This document shows, piece after piece, positions 51,624 through 60,345 of a stretch of DNA of 64,000 nucleotides. This stretch comes from Acidovorax soli. Lineage in GTDB: Bacteria; Pseudomonadota; Gammaproteobacteria; Burkholderiales; Burkholderiaceae_C. Within the stretch, counting starts at the first letter, position 1. Each line of letters starts with the position of its first letter. The position numbers and the translations under genes are program-made. The notes under the pieces were generated by a model. It saw nothing but the letters and a program-made list of their open reading frames with translations, was not told the origin of the DNA and ran no database searches. The stretch is taken from assembly GCF_900107605.1 (NCBI RefSeq), contig NZ_FNQJ01000004.1:182439-246438 (forward strand), written 5' to 3'.

Positions 51624-53522
51624 ATGAGTTTTTCCGGCCTGCTGGTGCAGTTGCTCAACGGGCTGGCCTCGGCCTCGTCGCTGTTTCTGGTGGCGGCGGG
51701 GCTGTCGCTGATCTTCGGGGTCATGCGCATCGTCAACTTCGCCCACGGTTCGTTCTTCATGCTGGGCATCTACCTGGCCTATTCGCTGGTGGAACGCCTG
51801 GGCGCCATGATCGGTTTCTGGCCGGCCCTGCTGCTGGCCCCGCTGGCCACGGCGGCCCTGGGGGCGCTGGTGGAGGTGGTGCTGCTGCGCCGCATCTACC
51901 GCGCGCCCGAGCTGTTTCAGCTGCTGGCCACCTTCGCGCTGGTGCTGGTGATCAAGGATGCCGTGCTGTGGGCCTGGGGCCCGGAAGAGCTTTTCGGGCC
52001 GCGCGCCCCAGGGCTGGAGGGGGCGGTGGACATTCTCGGGCGGCAGTTTCCGACCTACGACCTGTTCCTGATGGCCGTGGGTCCGCTGGTGCTGGGCCTG
52101 CTGTGGCTGGGCCTGCACCGCACGCGCTGGGGCACGCTGGTGCGCGCGGCCACGCAGGACCGCGGCATGGTGGGCGCCCTGGGCGTCAACCAGGCCTGGC
52201 TGTTCACGGGGGTGTTTGCGCTGGGTGCCTTGCTGGCGGGCCTGGCGGGCGCGCTGCAGCTGCCACGCGAGCCCGCCCAGCTCGACATGGACCTGAACAC
52301 CATCGGCGCGGCCTTCGTGGTCGTGGTGGTCGGCGGCATGGGCTCGATCCCCGGCGCATTCGTGGCGGCGCTGCTGATTGCCGAGCTCAAGGCGGTGTGC
52401 GTGTGGGCCGGACTGGTGGAGGTGGGGGGCATCAGCCTGTCGCTGTCCAAGATGACGCTGGTGGTGGAGTTCCTGGTCATGGCCGTGGTGCTGGTGTGGC
52501 GGCCCTGGGGTCTGCTGGGGCGGCCGCAGCCGCTGGTGCGCGCGGCGGGCATGGCCGAGGCGCCGCTGCACCCTGCCAGCCGGGGCGTGCAATGGGCTGG
52601 CTGGGCCCTTCTGGCCGCGCTGGCCATGGTGCCGCTGCTGGCGGGTGCCTGGCCCTATGCGCCGGTGCTGCTGGTGGACCTGCTGGTGGCGGTGCTCTTT
52701 GCCTCCAGCCTGCATTTCCTCATGGGGCCGGCGGGCATGCACTCGTTCGGCCATGCCGCCTACTTCGGGCTGGGGGCCTATGCGGCGGCGCTGCTGGTGC
52801 AATCGGCCGCGGTGCCTATGGAGCTGGCCTTGCTGCTGGCACCGCTGGCGGCGGGCATGGGGGCGCTGGTCTATGGCTGGTTCTGTGTGCGGCTGTCGGG
52901 CGTGTACCTCACCATGCTCACGCTGGCGTTTGCACAGATCACCTGGGCGTTGTGCTACCAGTGGGATGCGGTCACCGGCGGCAGCAACGGCCTGGCCGGT
53001 GTGTGGCCCGCACCCTGGCTGGCCAGCCAGCAGGCCTATTACCTGCTGACGCTGGCCTTGGTGGCAGCGGGTGTGCTGCTGCTGCGGCGCGTGCTGCTGG
53101 CGCCGTTTGGCTATGCGTTGCGCGCGGTGCGCGACTCGGCCCTGCGGGCGGACGCCATCGGCATGGATGGGCGGCGCCTGCAGTGGGCGGCGTTTGTGCT
53201 GGCCGGCGTGCTGGCCGGCCTGGCCGGGGCCTTGTATGTGTTTTCCAAGGGCAGCATTTCGCCCGAAAGCCTGTCGGTGGGCAAGTCGGTGGACGGCCTG
53301 GTGATGGTGCTGCTGGGCGGCGTGCAGACGCTGGCGGGCCCCTGGGTGGGCGCGGCCACCTTCACCTGGCTGCACGACACCGTGGCGCGCAACACCGACT
53401 ACTGGCGCGCCGTGCTGGGCGGCACCATGCTGGCGCTGGTGCTCATGTTCCCGCAGGGGCTGGCGGGCTTTGCCCGGCAGCTGGCCCTGCGCTGGCAGGC
53501 CCGCCGCAGGAGCGCGCCATGA
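51624..53522 (+). CDS. Fused LivH-LivM ABC permease
   Basis: A 632-residue membrane protein that joins two permeases normally made separately. Residues 1-300: LivH-like, with LSLIFGVMRIVNFAHGSFFM and IGAAFVVVVVGGMGSIPGA. Residues 320-630: LivM-like, with PAGMHSFGHAAYFGLGAYAA and SEGLSVGKSVD-type LVMVLLGGVQTLAGPWVGA. Each half carries the ATPase-contact loop (TLVRAATQDRGMVGALG and GYALRAVRDSALRADAIG). Fusion forces equal amounts of the two subunits. ATG 51624 follows a GTG at 51618; stop overlaps the livG start (ATGA). Confidence 0.9.
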   Translation: MSFSGLLVQLLNGLASASSLFLVAAGLSLIFGVMRIVNFAHGSFFMLGIYLAYSLVERLGAMIGFWPALLLAPLATAALGALVEVVLLRRIYRAPELFQLLATFALVLVIKDAVLWAWGPEELFGPRAPGLEGAVDILGRQFPTYDLFLMAVGPLVLGLLWLGLHRTRWGTLVRAATQDRGMVGALGVNQAWLFTGVFALGALLAGLAGALQLPREPAQLDMDLNTIGAAFVVVVVGGMGSIPGAFVAALLIAELKAVCVWAGLVEVGGISLSLSKMTLVVEFLVMAVVLVWRPWGLLGRPQPLVRAAGMAEAPLHPASRGVQWAGWALLAALAMVPLLAGAWPYAPVLLVDLLVAVLFASSLHFLMGPAGMHSFGHAAYFGLGAYAAALLVQSAAVPMELALLLAPLAAGMGALVYGWFCVRLSGVYLTMLTLAFAQITWALCYQWDAVTGGSNGLAGVWPAPWLASQQAYYLLTLALVAAGVLLLRRVLLAPFGYALRAVRDSALRADAIGMDGRRLQWAAFVLAGVLAGLAGALYVFSKGSISPESLSVGKSVDGLVMVLLGGVQTLAGPWVGAATFTWLHDTVARNTDYWRAVLGGTMLALVLMFPQGLAGFARQLALRWQARRRSAP

Positions 53523-54310
53523 GCCCATCGCCCCCGCTGCTGCAGGTGACCGGCCTGCGCAAGGCCTTTGGCGGCGTGCACGCGGTCGATGGTGTGGATT
53601 TCACGCTGGCGCCGGGTGAGATGCTGGCGCTGATCGGCCCCAACGGCGCGGGCAAGTCCACCACGTTCAACATGGTGGGCGGCCAGCTGCGGCCCGATGC
53701 GGGCCGCATCCGGTTGGCGGGCGTGGACATTGCCGGCCTGCCGCCGCGCGCCATCTGGCGCCACGGCGTGGGCCGCACCTTCCAGATCGCCGAAACCTTT
53801 GCCTCGCTCACCGTGCTGGAAAACGTGCAGATGGCCCTGCTGTCGGCCGACCGGCGCCTGTTCTCGTTCTGGCATCGCGCGCAGGACCACCGGCGTGACG
53901 ATGCGCTGGCCCTGCTGGCGCAGGTGGGTATGCAGGCCCAGGCAGCGCGCCCCTGCAGCACGCTGGCCTATGGCGACGTCAAGCGGGTGGAACTGGCCAT
54001 GGCGCTGGCCCATGCGCCCCGGCTGCTGCTGATGGACGAACCCACGGCCGGCATGGGGCCGGCCGAGCGTCTGGCGCTGATGGCGCTCACGCAGCAACTC
54101 GCGCGCGAGCGCGCCATGGGCGTGTTGTTCACCGAGCACAGCATGGATGTGGTGTTTGCCCACGCCGACCGCGTGATGGTGCTGGCGCGCGGGCGCTTGC
54201 TGGCCGAGGGCTCCCCGCAGGCCATTCGCGACAACGCCCGGGTGCAGGAGGTGTACCTGGGCAGCGGCAGCATGTTCGGCCAGGCAGCGGCGGCCGGGAG
54301 CCCGGCGTGA
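53519..54310 (+). CDS. livG: ABC transporter ATP-binding protein LivG-like
   Basis: A 263-residue ATPase. Walker A ALIGPNGAGKSTTFNMVGGQ, Q-loop GRTFQIAETFASLTVLENV, signature-region TLAYGDVKRVELAMALAHAP, Walker B LLLMDEPTAGM and the switch His in VLFTEHSMD. The signature is YGDVKR rather than LSGGQ, as is usual in LivG. ATGA overlap with the permease gene and GTGA overlap with livF show tight coupling. Confidence 0.92.
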   Translation: MSPSPPLLQVTGLRKAFGGVHAVDGVDFTLAPGEMLALIGPNGAGKSTTFNMVGGQLRPDAGRIRLAGVDIAGLPPRAIWRHGVGRTFQIAETFASLTVLENVQMALLSADRRLFSFWHRAQDHRRDDALALLAQVGMQAQAARPCSTLAYGDVKRVELAMALAHAPRLLLMDEPTAGMGPAERLALMALTQQLARERAMGVLFTEHSMDVVFAHADRVMVLARGRLLAEGSPQAIRDNARVQEVYLGSGSMFGQAAAAGSPA

Positions 54311-55059
54311 CGGCCGCTGTGCTCTCGCCCTTGCTGGAGGTGCAGGGCCTTTCCGCCTGGTATGGCGCCGCGCAGGTGCTGTTTGGCGTGGACCTGCAGG
54401 TAGCGCGCGGCGAGGTCGTGGCGCTGATGGGGCGCAACGGCGCCGGTAAGTCCACCACGCTCAAGGCCATCGTGGGGCTGGAGGTGCGCCGGCACGTTCA
54501 ACCTGGTGGCCAGCTGCGCTTTCTGGGGCGCGACATCGCGCGCAGCGCGCCCTACCAGGTGGCGCGCATGGGCCTCGGCTATGTGCCCGAAGACCGGCGC
54601 ATCTTCACCGACCTGAGCGTGCTCGACAACCTGGAGGTGGGGCGCCAGGGCGCGCGCCACTGGCCCGACGGCAGCGCCGCGCCGCACTGGACGCCCGAGC
54701 GCCTGTTTGCGCTGTTTCCCAACCTGGGCGAAATGCCCCACCGGCCCGGCGGGCGCATGAGCGGCGGCGAGCAGCAGATGCTCACCGTGGCGCGCACCCT
54801 CATGGGCCAGCCGCTGCTGGTGCTGCTCGATGAGCCGTCCGAAGGCGTGGCGCCGCTGATCGTCGAGCAGATGGCCCGCACCATCCGCCAGCTCAAGGCC
54901 CAGGGCGTGAGCGTGCTGCTGTCCGAGCAGAACCTGCACTTTGCCGAAGCGGTGGCCGACCGCGCCTATGTGCTGGAAAAGGGCCAGATCCGCCACCACA
55001 GCAGCATGGCGGCGCTGGTAGCCGACCCGGCGGTGCGGCGGCAGTATCTGGGTGTGTGA
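54307..55059 (+). CDS. livF: ABC transporter ATP-binding protein LivF-like
   Basis: A 250-residue ATPase. Walker A ALMGRNGAGKSTTLKAIVGL, Q-loop region GLGYVPEDRRIFTDLSVLDN, signature MSGGEQQMLTVARTL, Walker B LLVLLDEPSEGVAPLI and switch-region LSEQN. Begins at GTG 54307, overlapping the livG stop (GTGA). Last gene of the operon, 40 bp before the convergent comM remnant. Confidence 0.92.
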   Translation: MTAAVLSPLLEVQGLSAWYGAAQVLFGVDLQVARGEVVALMGRNGAGKSTTLKAIVGLEVRRHVQPGGQLRFLGRDIARSAPYQVARMGLGYVPEDRRIFTDLSVLDNLEVGRQGARHWPDGSAAPHWTPERLFALFPNLGEMPHRPGGRMSGGEQQMLTVARTLMGQPLLVLLDEPSEGVAPLIVEQMARTIRQLKAQGVSVLLSEQNLHFAEAVADRAYVLEKGQIRHHSSMAALVADPAVRRQYLGV

Positions 55060-55098
55060 GTTGTCATAGCAATGCAGTGAGGGTGTTGCTGCAAGGAA

Positions 55099-55762
55099 TC
55101 AGCCCGCGGGCCCGCGCAGCACGCGCCGGTATTGCACGGCCTCGGCCACATGCGCCGCCTGGGTGCTGGCGGTGCCCGCCAGGTCGGCAATGGTGCGCGC
55201 CACCTTCAGCGTGCGGTGCGTGCTGCGGGCCGACCAGCCCAGGCGCGCCGCAGCGGTCTGCAGAAACTGCGTGGCGGCGGGCTCCAGTGCGGTGTGGGTG
55301 TCGATTTCCTGACCCTGCAGCGCCTGGTTGGTTTTGCCCTGGCGGGTGATGGCGGCCTGGCGGGCGCGGACCACGCGCTCGCGCACGGCGGCGCTGGCCT
55401 CACCCGGCGGCGCGTCCAGCAGGTCGCTGGCGGGCAGGGCGGGCACCTCCACATGCAGGTCGATGCGGTCGAGCAGCGGGCCGCTGAGCTTGCCCTGGTA
55501 GCGTGCCACCTGGTCGGGTGTGCAGCGGCAGGCGCGCTGCGCCGACCCCAGAAAACCGCAGGGGCACGGGTTCATGGCCGCCACCAATTGGAAGCTGGCC
55601 GGAAATTCTGCGCGCCGTGCCGCCCGTGCAATGGTGACGCGCCCGGTTTCCAGCGGCTCGCGCAGGGCCTCCAGGGCGGCGCGGGGAAATTCCGGCATCT
55701 CATCCAGAAACAGCACCCCATGGTGGGCCAGCGATATTTCTCCGGGCTGCGGCGGCGAACCC
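55099..55762 (-). pseudogene. comM: comM (YifB/Mg-chelatase-like) C-terminal remnant, interrupted by a transposon
   Basis: About 220 residues of the ComM AAA+ ATPase C-terminal half: PGEISLAHHGVLFLDEMPEF (Walker B), PASFQLVAAMNPCPCGFLGS (sensor region), SGPLLDRIDLHVEVPAL and the C-terminal THRTLKVARTIADLAGT. ComM helps natural transformation by driving branch migration of incoming DNA. The N-terminal half with Walker A is missing because the Tn7-like element starts at 55763, so the gene is dead in its normal form. The frame continues about 31 codons into the transposon end. Confidence 0.92.
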
Positions 55763-55767
55763 TGTCG

Positions 55768-55788
55768 ATTACAATAATTTATGAGACT
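55768..55788 (+). repeat. TnsB-binding site candidate 1 (outermost)
   Basis: ATTACAATAATT followed by TATGAGACT, 5 bp in from the transposon terminus. Near copies start at 55822 and 55876, giving a 54-bp spacing. Confidence 0.7.
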
Positions 55789-55821
55789 TATTCTGTGCGT
55801 TTCCCTAAAGCTGACGCCTTG

Positions 55822-55844
55822 ATACACTATTGGCTGATGAGACT
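55822..55844 (+). repeat. TnsB-binding site candidate 2
   Basis: ATACACTATTGGCTGATGAG plus ACT: a diverged copy sharing ACA-TATT and TGATGAGACT. Starts 54 bp after site 1 and overlaps a possible upstream tnsA start at 55837. Confidence 0.55.
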
Positions 55845-55860
55845 GGCTACACAATTTTCT

Positions 55861-56583
55861 ATGACTGATCGCGAAATTACAATAATTGATGTGACTGAAT
55901 CAGAAAAGGGTGTGCGCAAGATTCCGAGGAGCTATCGCTCCGTGACGGGGCGAGCCCAAGCATCGGGCGAAACCGTGCCGTATGAAAGCACTCTTGAGCG
56001 CGACTTCGCCTACTTGGCAGACTTTGATAGCGAGGTCGACACGATCATCAGCCAGCCGTTGTGCATTCGGTATCGAGTTGGTAACGGTCGGCTGCGCCGG
56101 TACACAGTTGACTTTCTTCTGAAATTCCGTTCTGAGGACGGGCGCGGAAGGCGCCGTCCGGGGTTGTATGAGATCAAGTACCGTGAAGAGTTGAGGGATC
56201 GCTGGAGTGAACTGGAGTTTGGGTTCAGGGCAGCGAGGCAGTTGTGTCGCTCCCGAGGTTGGAGCTTCCGGGTCGTGACTGAGCGACAGATTCGAGGCCC
56301 CTACCTCGATAACGTCACTTTTCTTCGTGGCTTTCGCACCTACGACGACAAAGCCGGCTTGGGCCTTCGATTGCTGGAAACGCTGGAGGAGCTGCAGGTC
56401 ACGACTCCAGGAGTTCTGCTCGCAGCTGCATTCCAGGACTTTGAGAACCGCGCAATGGCTGTGGGGGTGATGTGGCGTCTCCTCACCATGGGATACATAG
56501 GTGTCAACCTAGCTTTTCCGCTCAACATGGCGTCAGAAATCTGGTTCGAGGAGGTACTCATAGATGACTCAGATACCAACTGA
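55861..56583 (+). CDS. tnsA: TnsA-like transposon endonuclease
   Basis: A 240-residue TnsA family protein (248 if ATG 55837 is used; neither has a clear ribosome binding site). The restriction-enzyme-like catalytic core is visible: PYESTLERDFAYL (Glu), RYTVDFLLKF (Asp) and GLYEIKYREEL (Glu/Lys), followed by a winged-helix C-terminal region (TTPGVLLAAAFQDFENRAMA). TnsA cuts the 5' ends of the transposon so the element moves by cut-and-paste. Its last 20 bp overlap the tnsB start, which has a strong GAGGAGG site. Confidence 0.88.
   Translation: MTDREITIIDVTESEKGVRKIPRSYRSVTGRAQASGETVPYESTLERDFAYLADFDSEVDTIISQPLCIRYRVGNGRLRRYTVDFLLKFRSEDGRGRRRPGLYEIKYREELRDRWSELEFGFRAARQLCRSRGWSFRVVTERQIRGPYLDNVTFLRGFRTYDDKAGLGLRLLETLEELQVTTPGVLLAAAFQDFENRAMAVGVMWRLLTMGYIGVNLAFPLNMASEIWFEEVLIDDSDTN
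55876..55896 (+). repeat. TnsB-binding site candidate 3, inside the tnsA coding region
   Basis: ATTACAATAATT followed by GATGTGACT differs from site 1 at only two positions. It is translated as ITIIDVT of TnsA and starts 54 bp after site 2. Confidence 0.7.
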
Positions 56584-58510
56584 GACCGTCACAGCATTCG
56601 ATGTGAGACCCGGTGCCGCGGTTGCCTACAAAAACGAGTTGCATCGTGTATGCGCCGTGCTGTCACTCGATCGGGTGATCGTTCAGCACGCGCAGAATGG
56701 TCGTACAGAAAGTGTCCTGCTGGACCATTTGAGACATCCCAACACTGTTCTCGAGTCTTCAGCCGCGAAGGCTGAGCCGCTGCCGGCGCTCGCTGCATTC
56801 TCCAAAGCAGAGCAGGACTTGGCAAAAAAGCGCTTGGAGCAGCTTAACGAGCTGATAGGCAAGGACTCGCGAACGCGCGATGACGTGGCACGCGTCGCTG
56901 CGACGATGGCTCTGAGCATCGCCTCGGTCTATCGGCTCATCAAAGACTACGAACATGCGGGCTCCCTTGTAGGGCTTATCCCAGGGCAACGAGGTCCGAA
57001 GGGCCCGCGCCTACCCGAGCGGGTAGAAGAGATGATCCGAGACATCATCAACGAGTTCTATCTTCAGGACCAGAAGCTCAAAGTAGTGGATGTGTTTCAG
57101 GAGCTTGATGAGAGATGCAAGGCTGAAAAGATCAAGCTGCCGCATATAAATTCAGTGCGGAACCGGATCAAAAAGATACCGGCTAAAGAGGTTCACAGAG
57201 CAAGAGGTTTCTCGCAGGAGGCCGACAAGTTCACGCCCACGCCCGGCGAGTTTCCCCCCACCAGGAATGTTCTCGGTGTCGTGCAGATCGACCATGTCCA
57301 TTTGGACATGACTGTCGTCTATTCGGATACGCGTGAACCCTGGGGACGACCCTGGCTGACGCTGGTCATCGACGTCTATACCCGCATGATCGTGGGCTTC
57401 TACTTGAGCATGTCGACGCCCAACTCGACGTCAGCCGGCATGGCGCTTGCGATGGGCATGTTGTCCAAAAAGGATTACCTTGCGGAGCTAGATCTGAGCG
57501 GTTCCTGGCCAGTTCAGGGCAAGATCCACAAGGTGCACTGTGACAACGCCAAAGAGTTTCGTGGCGCGGTTCTAGAGCATGCTTGCCATGAGCAGCGCAT
57601 TGACACTGAGTTTCGCCGTGTCAAAACTCCTCGCTATGGGGGCCACATAGAACGAATGATCGGTAACGTCAACATGATGCTTCAGAAGAAGCCTGGAACG
57701 ACGTTTTCGAATCCGCAAAAGCGAGGCGACTATGACTCCAAAAAGAAGTCTGCCTACACACTGCGTGAACTGGAAGTCGAGATCGCCGACTGGATCGTCA
57801 ACCATTACCACGTGAGCAAGCATGGCGCGTTGAGGAAGCCTCCGATCAAAGCTTGGGAAGAAGCAATCCTCGGTACGAGCAAAACCCCAGCCTGCGGATT
57901 TCCCCAACTAATCACTGATCCGGAAAAACTGATCTTCGATTTCCTGCCGCAGGATACGCGGGTCGTAAGCCCCACAGGGATCCGTATCAACAAGGCCGAC
58001 TACTTCTCAGAAGTTTTGATTCCCTGGATCAACTACGTCGATCTAAAAACAGGCAAAAAAAAGAAGTTCGTTATCAAGGAGCACCCGAGGCACCGTGATG
58101 CGATCTGGTTTCTCGATCCGCAAACAAGGCAGTACTACAGGATTCCTCAGTTCCCTCTTCAGCCTGATACCGACTACGAGAACCAGCTGACTGGCGAGGA
58201 GTTCTCTGCTCTGAGGTCGCGCGATGACGCAGCAGGCAAGGCGATGGAAGACACGGAAGCCAAGGCCGGCTATCGCCAGCGCTCCAAGAAACGTGAGGCC
58301 GCTTCGGTTGCTACCACCACTGCGGCCAGAAAGGCTGCCCGGTCAGGCAAATCGAGCCAGGCGGGTAAAAAGACTACCAAGCCAAAGCTGCCCGATCGCT
58401 CGCAGATCGAGGATCGCATGCTGGGTGGGGTCAACCCTGCGCCCGACCCTTCGGAAATGTTCTCTGGATTCTCCGACGCGCCGGTCCTTCCTTTTAGTAC
58501 GCGTAGCTAA
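56564..58510 (+). CDS. tnsB: TnsB-like DDE transposase
   Basis: A 648-residue Mu-type transposase. N-terminal helix-turn-helix regions (residues 110-130: ARVAATMALSIASVYRLIKD); the DDE residues are in VVQIDHVHLDM (Asp), KVHCDNAKEF (Asp) and GGHIERMIGNV (Glu). Then a beta-barrel domain (IFDFLPQDTRVVSPTGIRIN) and a Lys/Ala-rich tail (residues 560-620) probably contacting TnsC. It binds the ends and joins 3' ends to the target. GAGGAGG lies 9 nt before ATG 56564, within tnsA. Confidence 0.93.
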   Translation: MTQIPTETVTAFDVRPGAAVAYKNELHRVCAVLSLDRVIVQHAQNGRTESVLLDHLRHPNTVLESSAAKAEPLPALAAFSKAEQDLAKKRLEQLNELIGKDSRTRDDVARVAATMALSIASVYRLIKDYEHAGSLVGLIPGQRGPKGPRLPERVEEMIRDIINEFYLQDQKLKVVDVFQELDERCKAEKIKLPHINSVRNRIKKIPAKEVHRARGFSQEADKFTPTPGEFPPTRNVLGVVQIDHVHLDMTVVYSDTREPWGRPWLTLVIDVYTRMIVGFYLSMSTPNSTSAGMALAMGMLSKKDYLAELDLSGSWPVQGKIHKVHCDNAKEFRGAVLEHACHEQRIDTEFRRVKTPRYGGHIERMIGNVNMMLQKKPGTTFSNPQKRGDYDSKKKSAYTLRELEVEIADWIVNHYHVSKHGALRKPPIKAWEEAILGTSKTPACGFPQLITDPEKLIFDFLPQDTRVVSPTGIRINKADYFSEVLIPWINYVDLKTGKKKKFVIKEHPRHRDAIWFLDPQTRQYYRIPQFPLQPDTDYENQLTGEEFSALRSRDDAAGKAMEDTEAKAGYRQRSKKREAASVATTTAARKAARSGKSSQAGKKTTKPKLPDRSQIEDRMLGGVNPAPDPSEMFSGFSDAPVLPFSTRS

Positions 58511-59406
58511 TGGATTTTGCGCATCTTCATTCCGACGCTCAGGCGGTGCTGCAGTCCTCCCTGGAGGATCGCCTCCACTTTGTGCGCAAAGATCGATTCA
58601 TTGAGTATCCGGCCGCTGAGGCCATCTTGCGAGATCTTGCGGATGTGGTGACCTATCCTCGTGTCCAGCGACCACCGTGCCGAGCAGTGATTGCAGACAG
58701 CGACAACGGGAAGACCTCGTTGACCAGCGAGCTTATAAATCGCAATCCGGTGGTTCTGGATGCGACTGGAAACCCCATCACCAAGGTGTTGTGGGCAGAG
58801 TGTCCGCCGGCGCCCGATGAGGGCCGCCTGTTCAGCGCGATCCTTACCGCCTTGGACATTCCGCACAGACCCGATGCCGCGCCGGAGCGATTGGAGGCGG
58901 TCGTCTCGCAGGAGTTGATCGCCCACCAGACAACTACCCTGGTGATTGATGAGCTGCACGCGATGCTCAATGGAACTGCGCGCAATCAGCGATTGTTCAT
59001 GGCGGCGCTAAAGCGGCTCTCCAACACGCGCAATATTTCTGTAGTCTGCAGCGGCACCCAGGAGGTAACGCGAGCGCTTGCCACTGATCCCCAGTTCATG
59101 ACCCGGTTTCAGAAGCTTGCCTTGCCCAGGTGGCAGGCCAATGCGGATTTCCAGCGCTTGCTGGCAAGCTTTGAGATGTACATTCCGTTGCCCAAGCCAT
59201 CTGGTTTAAGCCAAGGCAAGCTGGTCCAGCTGATCTATACGAAGTCTGCTCGCACCATTGGATCTGTGCGTGCGATCGTGCGGGCAGCCGCAGAGATGGC
59301 CCTGCGCGAAGGTGAGAGTCGGATTACCTACGTCCTGCTAGACAAAGCGATAGACGAGCTCGTCAAGCGCCTTCTCAATGGAGGGCGCACCGATGGTGCA
59401 ATCTAA
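58510..59406 (+). CDS. tnsC: TnsC/TniB-like AAA+ transposition regulator
   Basis: A 298-residue ATPase, close to TniB in size and much shorter than Tn7 TnsC (about 555). Walker B is TTTLVIDELHAML; sensor region VVCSGTQEVTRALATD. The P-loop reads RAVIADSDNGKTSLT, with Ala in the first Gly position of GxxxxGK. It should form filaments on target DNA and link TniQ to TnsB. ATG 58510 overlaps the tnsB stop by one base. Confidence 0.87.
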   Translation: MDFAHLHSDAQAVLQSSLEDRLHFVRKDRFIEYPAAEAILRDLADVVTYPRVQRPPCRAVIADSDNGKTSLTSELINRNPVVLDATGNPITKVLWAECPPAPDEGRLFSAILTALDIPHRPDAAPERLEAVVSQELIAHQTTTLVIDELHAMLNGTARNQRLFMAALKRLSNTRNISVVCSGTQEVTRALATDPQFMTRFQKLALPRWQANADFQRLLASFEMYIPLPKPSGLSQGKLVQLIYTKSARTIGSVRAIVRAAAEMALREGESRITYVLLDKAIDELVKRLLNGGRTDGAI

Positions 59407-60343
59407 TTCGCTGCTAGCGCCTCACCCGGACGAGTTGTTGGGATCGCTGCTGGCCAGGCGTGCCTGGGCTGCCGCGCACAACCCAGCATCTTTCGTGAAA
59501 TCCATGGATTTGACACGGGACGTCTGGTCGCGTGATATTGATCGCAGTGTCAATGCGACGTTCTTGGAGAAGTTTGCAGAAGGTCTGTGCATCGGGCGCG
59601 CCCAGTTGGACGCCATGACAGTCAACAGCTTTCTTGCACAGTGCGGTGTCCCGGTACAAGCCATCGGCTTCGAGCCTTGGATCACTTATGTCGGCCTTGT
59701 TCAGTGGGCGCGCAAGCGCTACGGTCAGATGTATTGCTGCAGGTGTCTAGGCGCCCCGGATCGATATCTCCGCAGGGATTGGCGTATCGCCACGAATTGG
59801 TTTTGTCCAGAGCACTCACTACTTCTGCAGGACTGCTGTCCCGAGTGCAGGAAGCCGTTCACACCTTATAGCAATGATGAGCTGGTGTTGGCGCGCTGTG
59901 GGCGGTGTGCTGCCAGTCTCTGCGGACGCGAGTCGCTCTCTGTCTCAGGGTGCGATCTGGAGTTGCACGGTCATCTTGAGAGAATTTGGAATGATGCTTT
60001 TGCAGGAAAACCCGGGCCGCTCTGCGCCCTGTATCGGCATCTGAGCGAAGTCACCGCACGTGATCCGCGATTCGCCCGTGCAGGTGAGCATTGGAGTTAC
60101 TGGCGAACTTGGGAGCGCGCTGAGCTCTTGCGCAGCCAGGAGGGCCGCATCATGCGCTTGGCATGTCACCCTTCACGGGGTGCCTTGGTATGGTGCGGAT
60201 ACAACCGAGCCCGCGACGTGCGTGAGAAACCCAAACGGTCGACCTCGATGCCAACCGACCCTCAGGTGCGCGCCCAGTTGCTTCTTGATTTGGCACGCAA
60301 GGTGCGCTGGCCGCGTCGCTCGCGAGCGCGCGTATCTCAATAA
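59393..60343 (+). CDS. tniQ: TniQ family target-selection protein (TnsD-like)
   Basis: A 316-residue TniQ protein. Typical start PHPDELLGSLLARRAWA and zinc region YCCRCLGAPDRYLRRDW, then FCPEHSLLLQDCCPECRKPF. TniQ proteins read the target site and recruit TnsC; here the target would be the comM sequence next to the insertion. Chosen start ATG 59393 has GGAGG 8 nt upstream and overlaps tnsC by 14 bp; ATG 59378 lacks such a site. Shorter than Tn7 TnsD (508), so the extended DNA-binding C-terminal half is missing. Confidence 0.87.
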   Translation: MVQSNSLLAPHPDELLGSLLARRAWAAAHNPASFVKSMDLTRDVWSRDIDRSVNATFLEKFAEGLCIGRAQLDAMTVNSFLAQCGVPVQAIGFEPWITYVGLVQWARKRYGQMYCCRCLGAPDRYLRRDWRIATNWFCPEHSLLLQDCCPECRKPFTPYSNDELVLARCGRCAASLCGRESLSVSGCDLELHGHLERIWNDAFAGKPGPLCALYRHLSEVTARDPRFARAGEHWSYWRTWERAELLRSQEGRIMRLACHPSRGALVWCGYNRARDVREKPKRSTSMPTDPQVRAQLLLDLARKVRWPRRSRARVSQ

Positions 60344-60345
60344 CT

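Noticed and set aside
50182..53528. Long N-terminal extension of fpr to 53528
   Set aside because: The reductase is complete from ATG 50180 at the family length; the extension is antisense to the ABC transporter genes and is low-complexity.
55763..55854. A new fused gene made of transposon-end codons and the ComM remnant
   Set aside because: The frame is open through the junction, but it has no ribosome binding site and would lack Walker A, so it is treated as part of a pseudogene.
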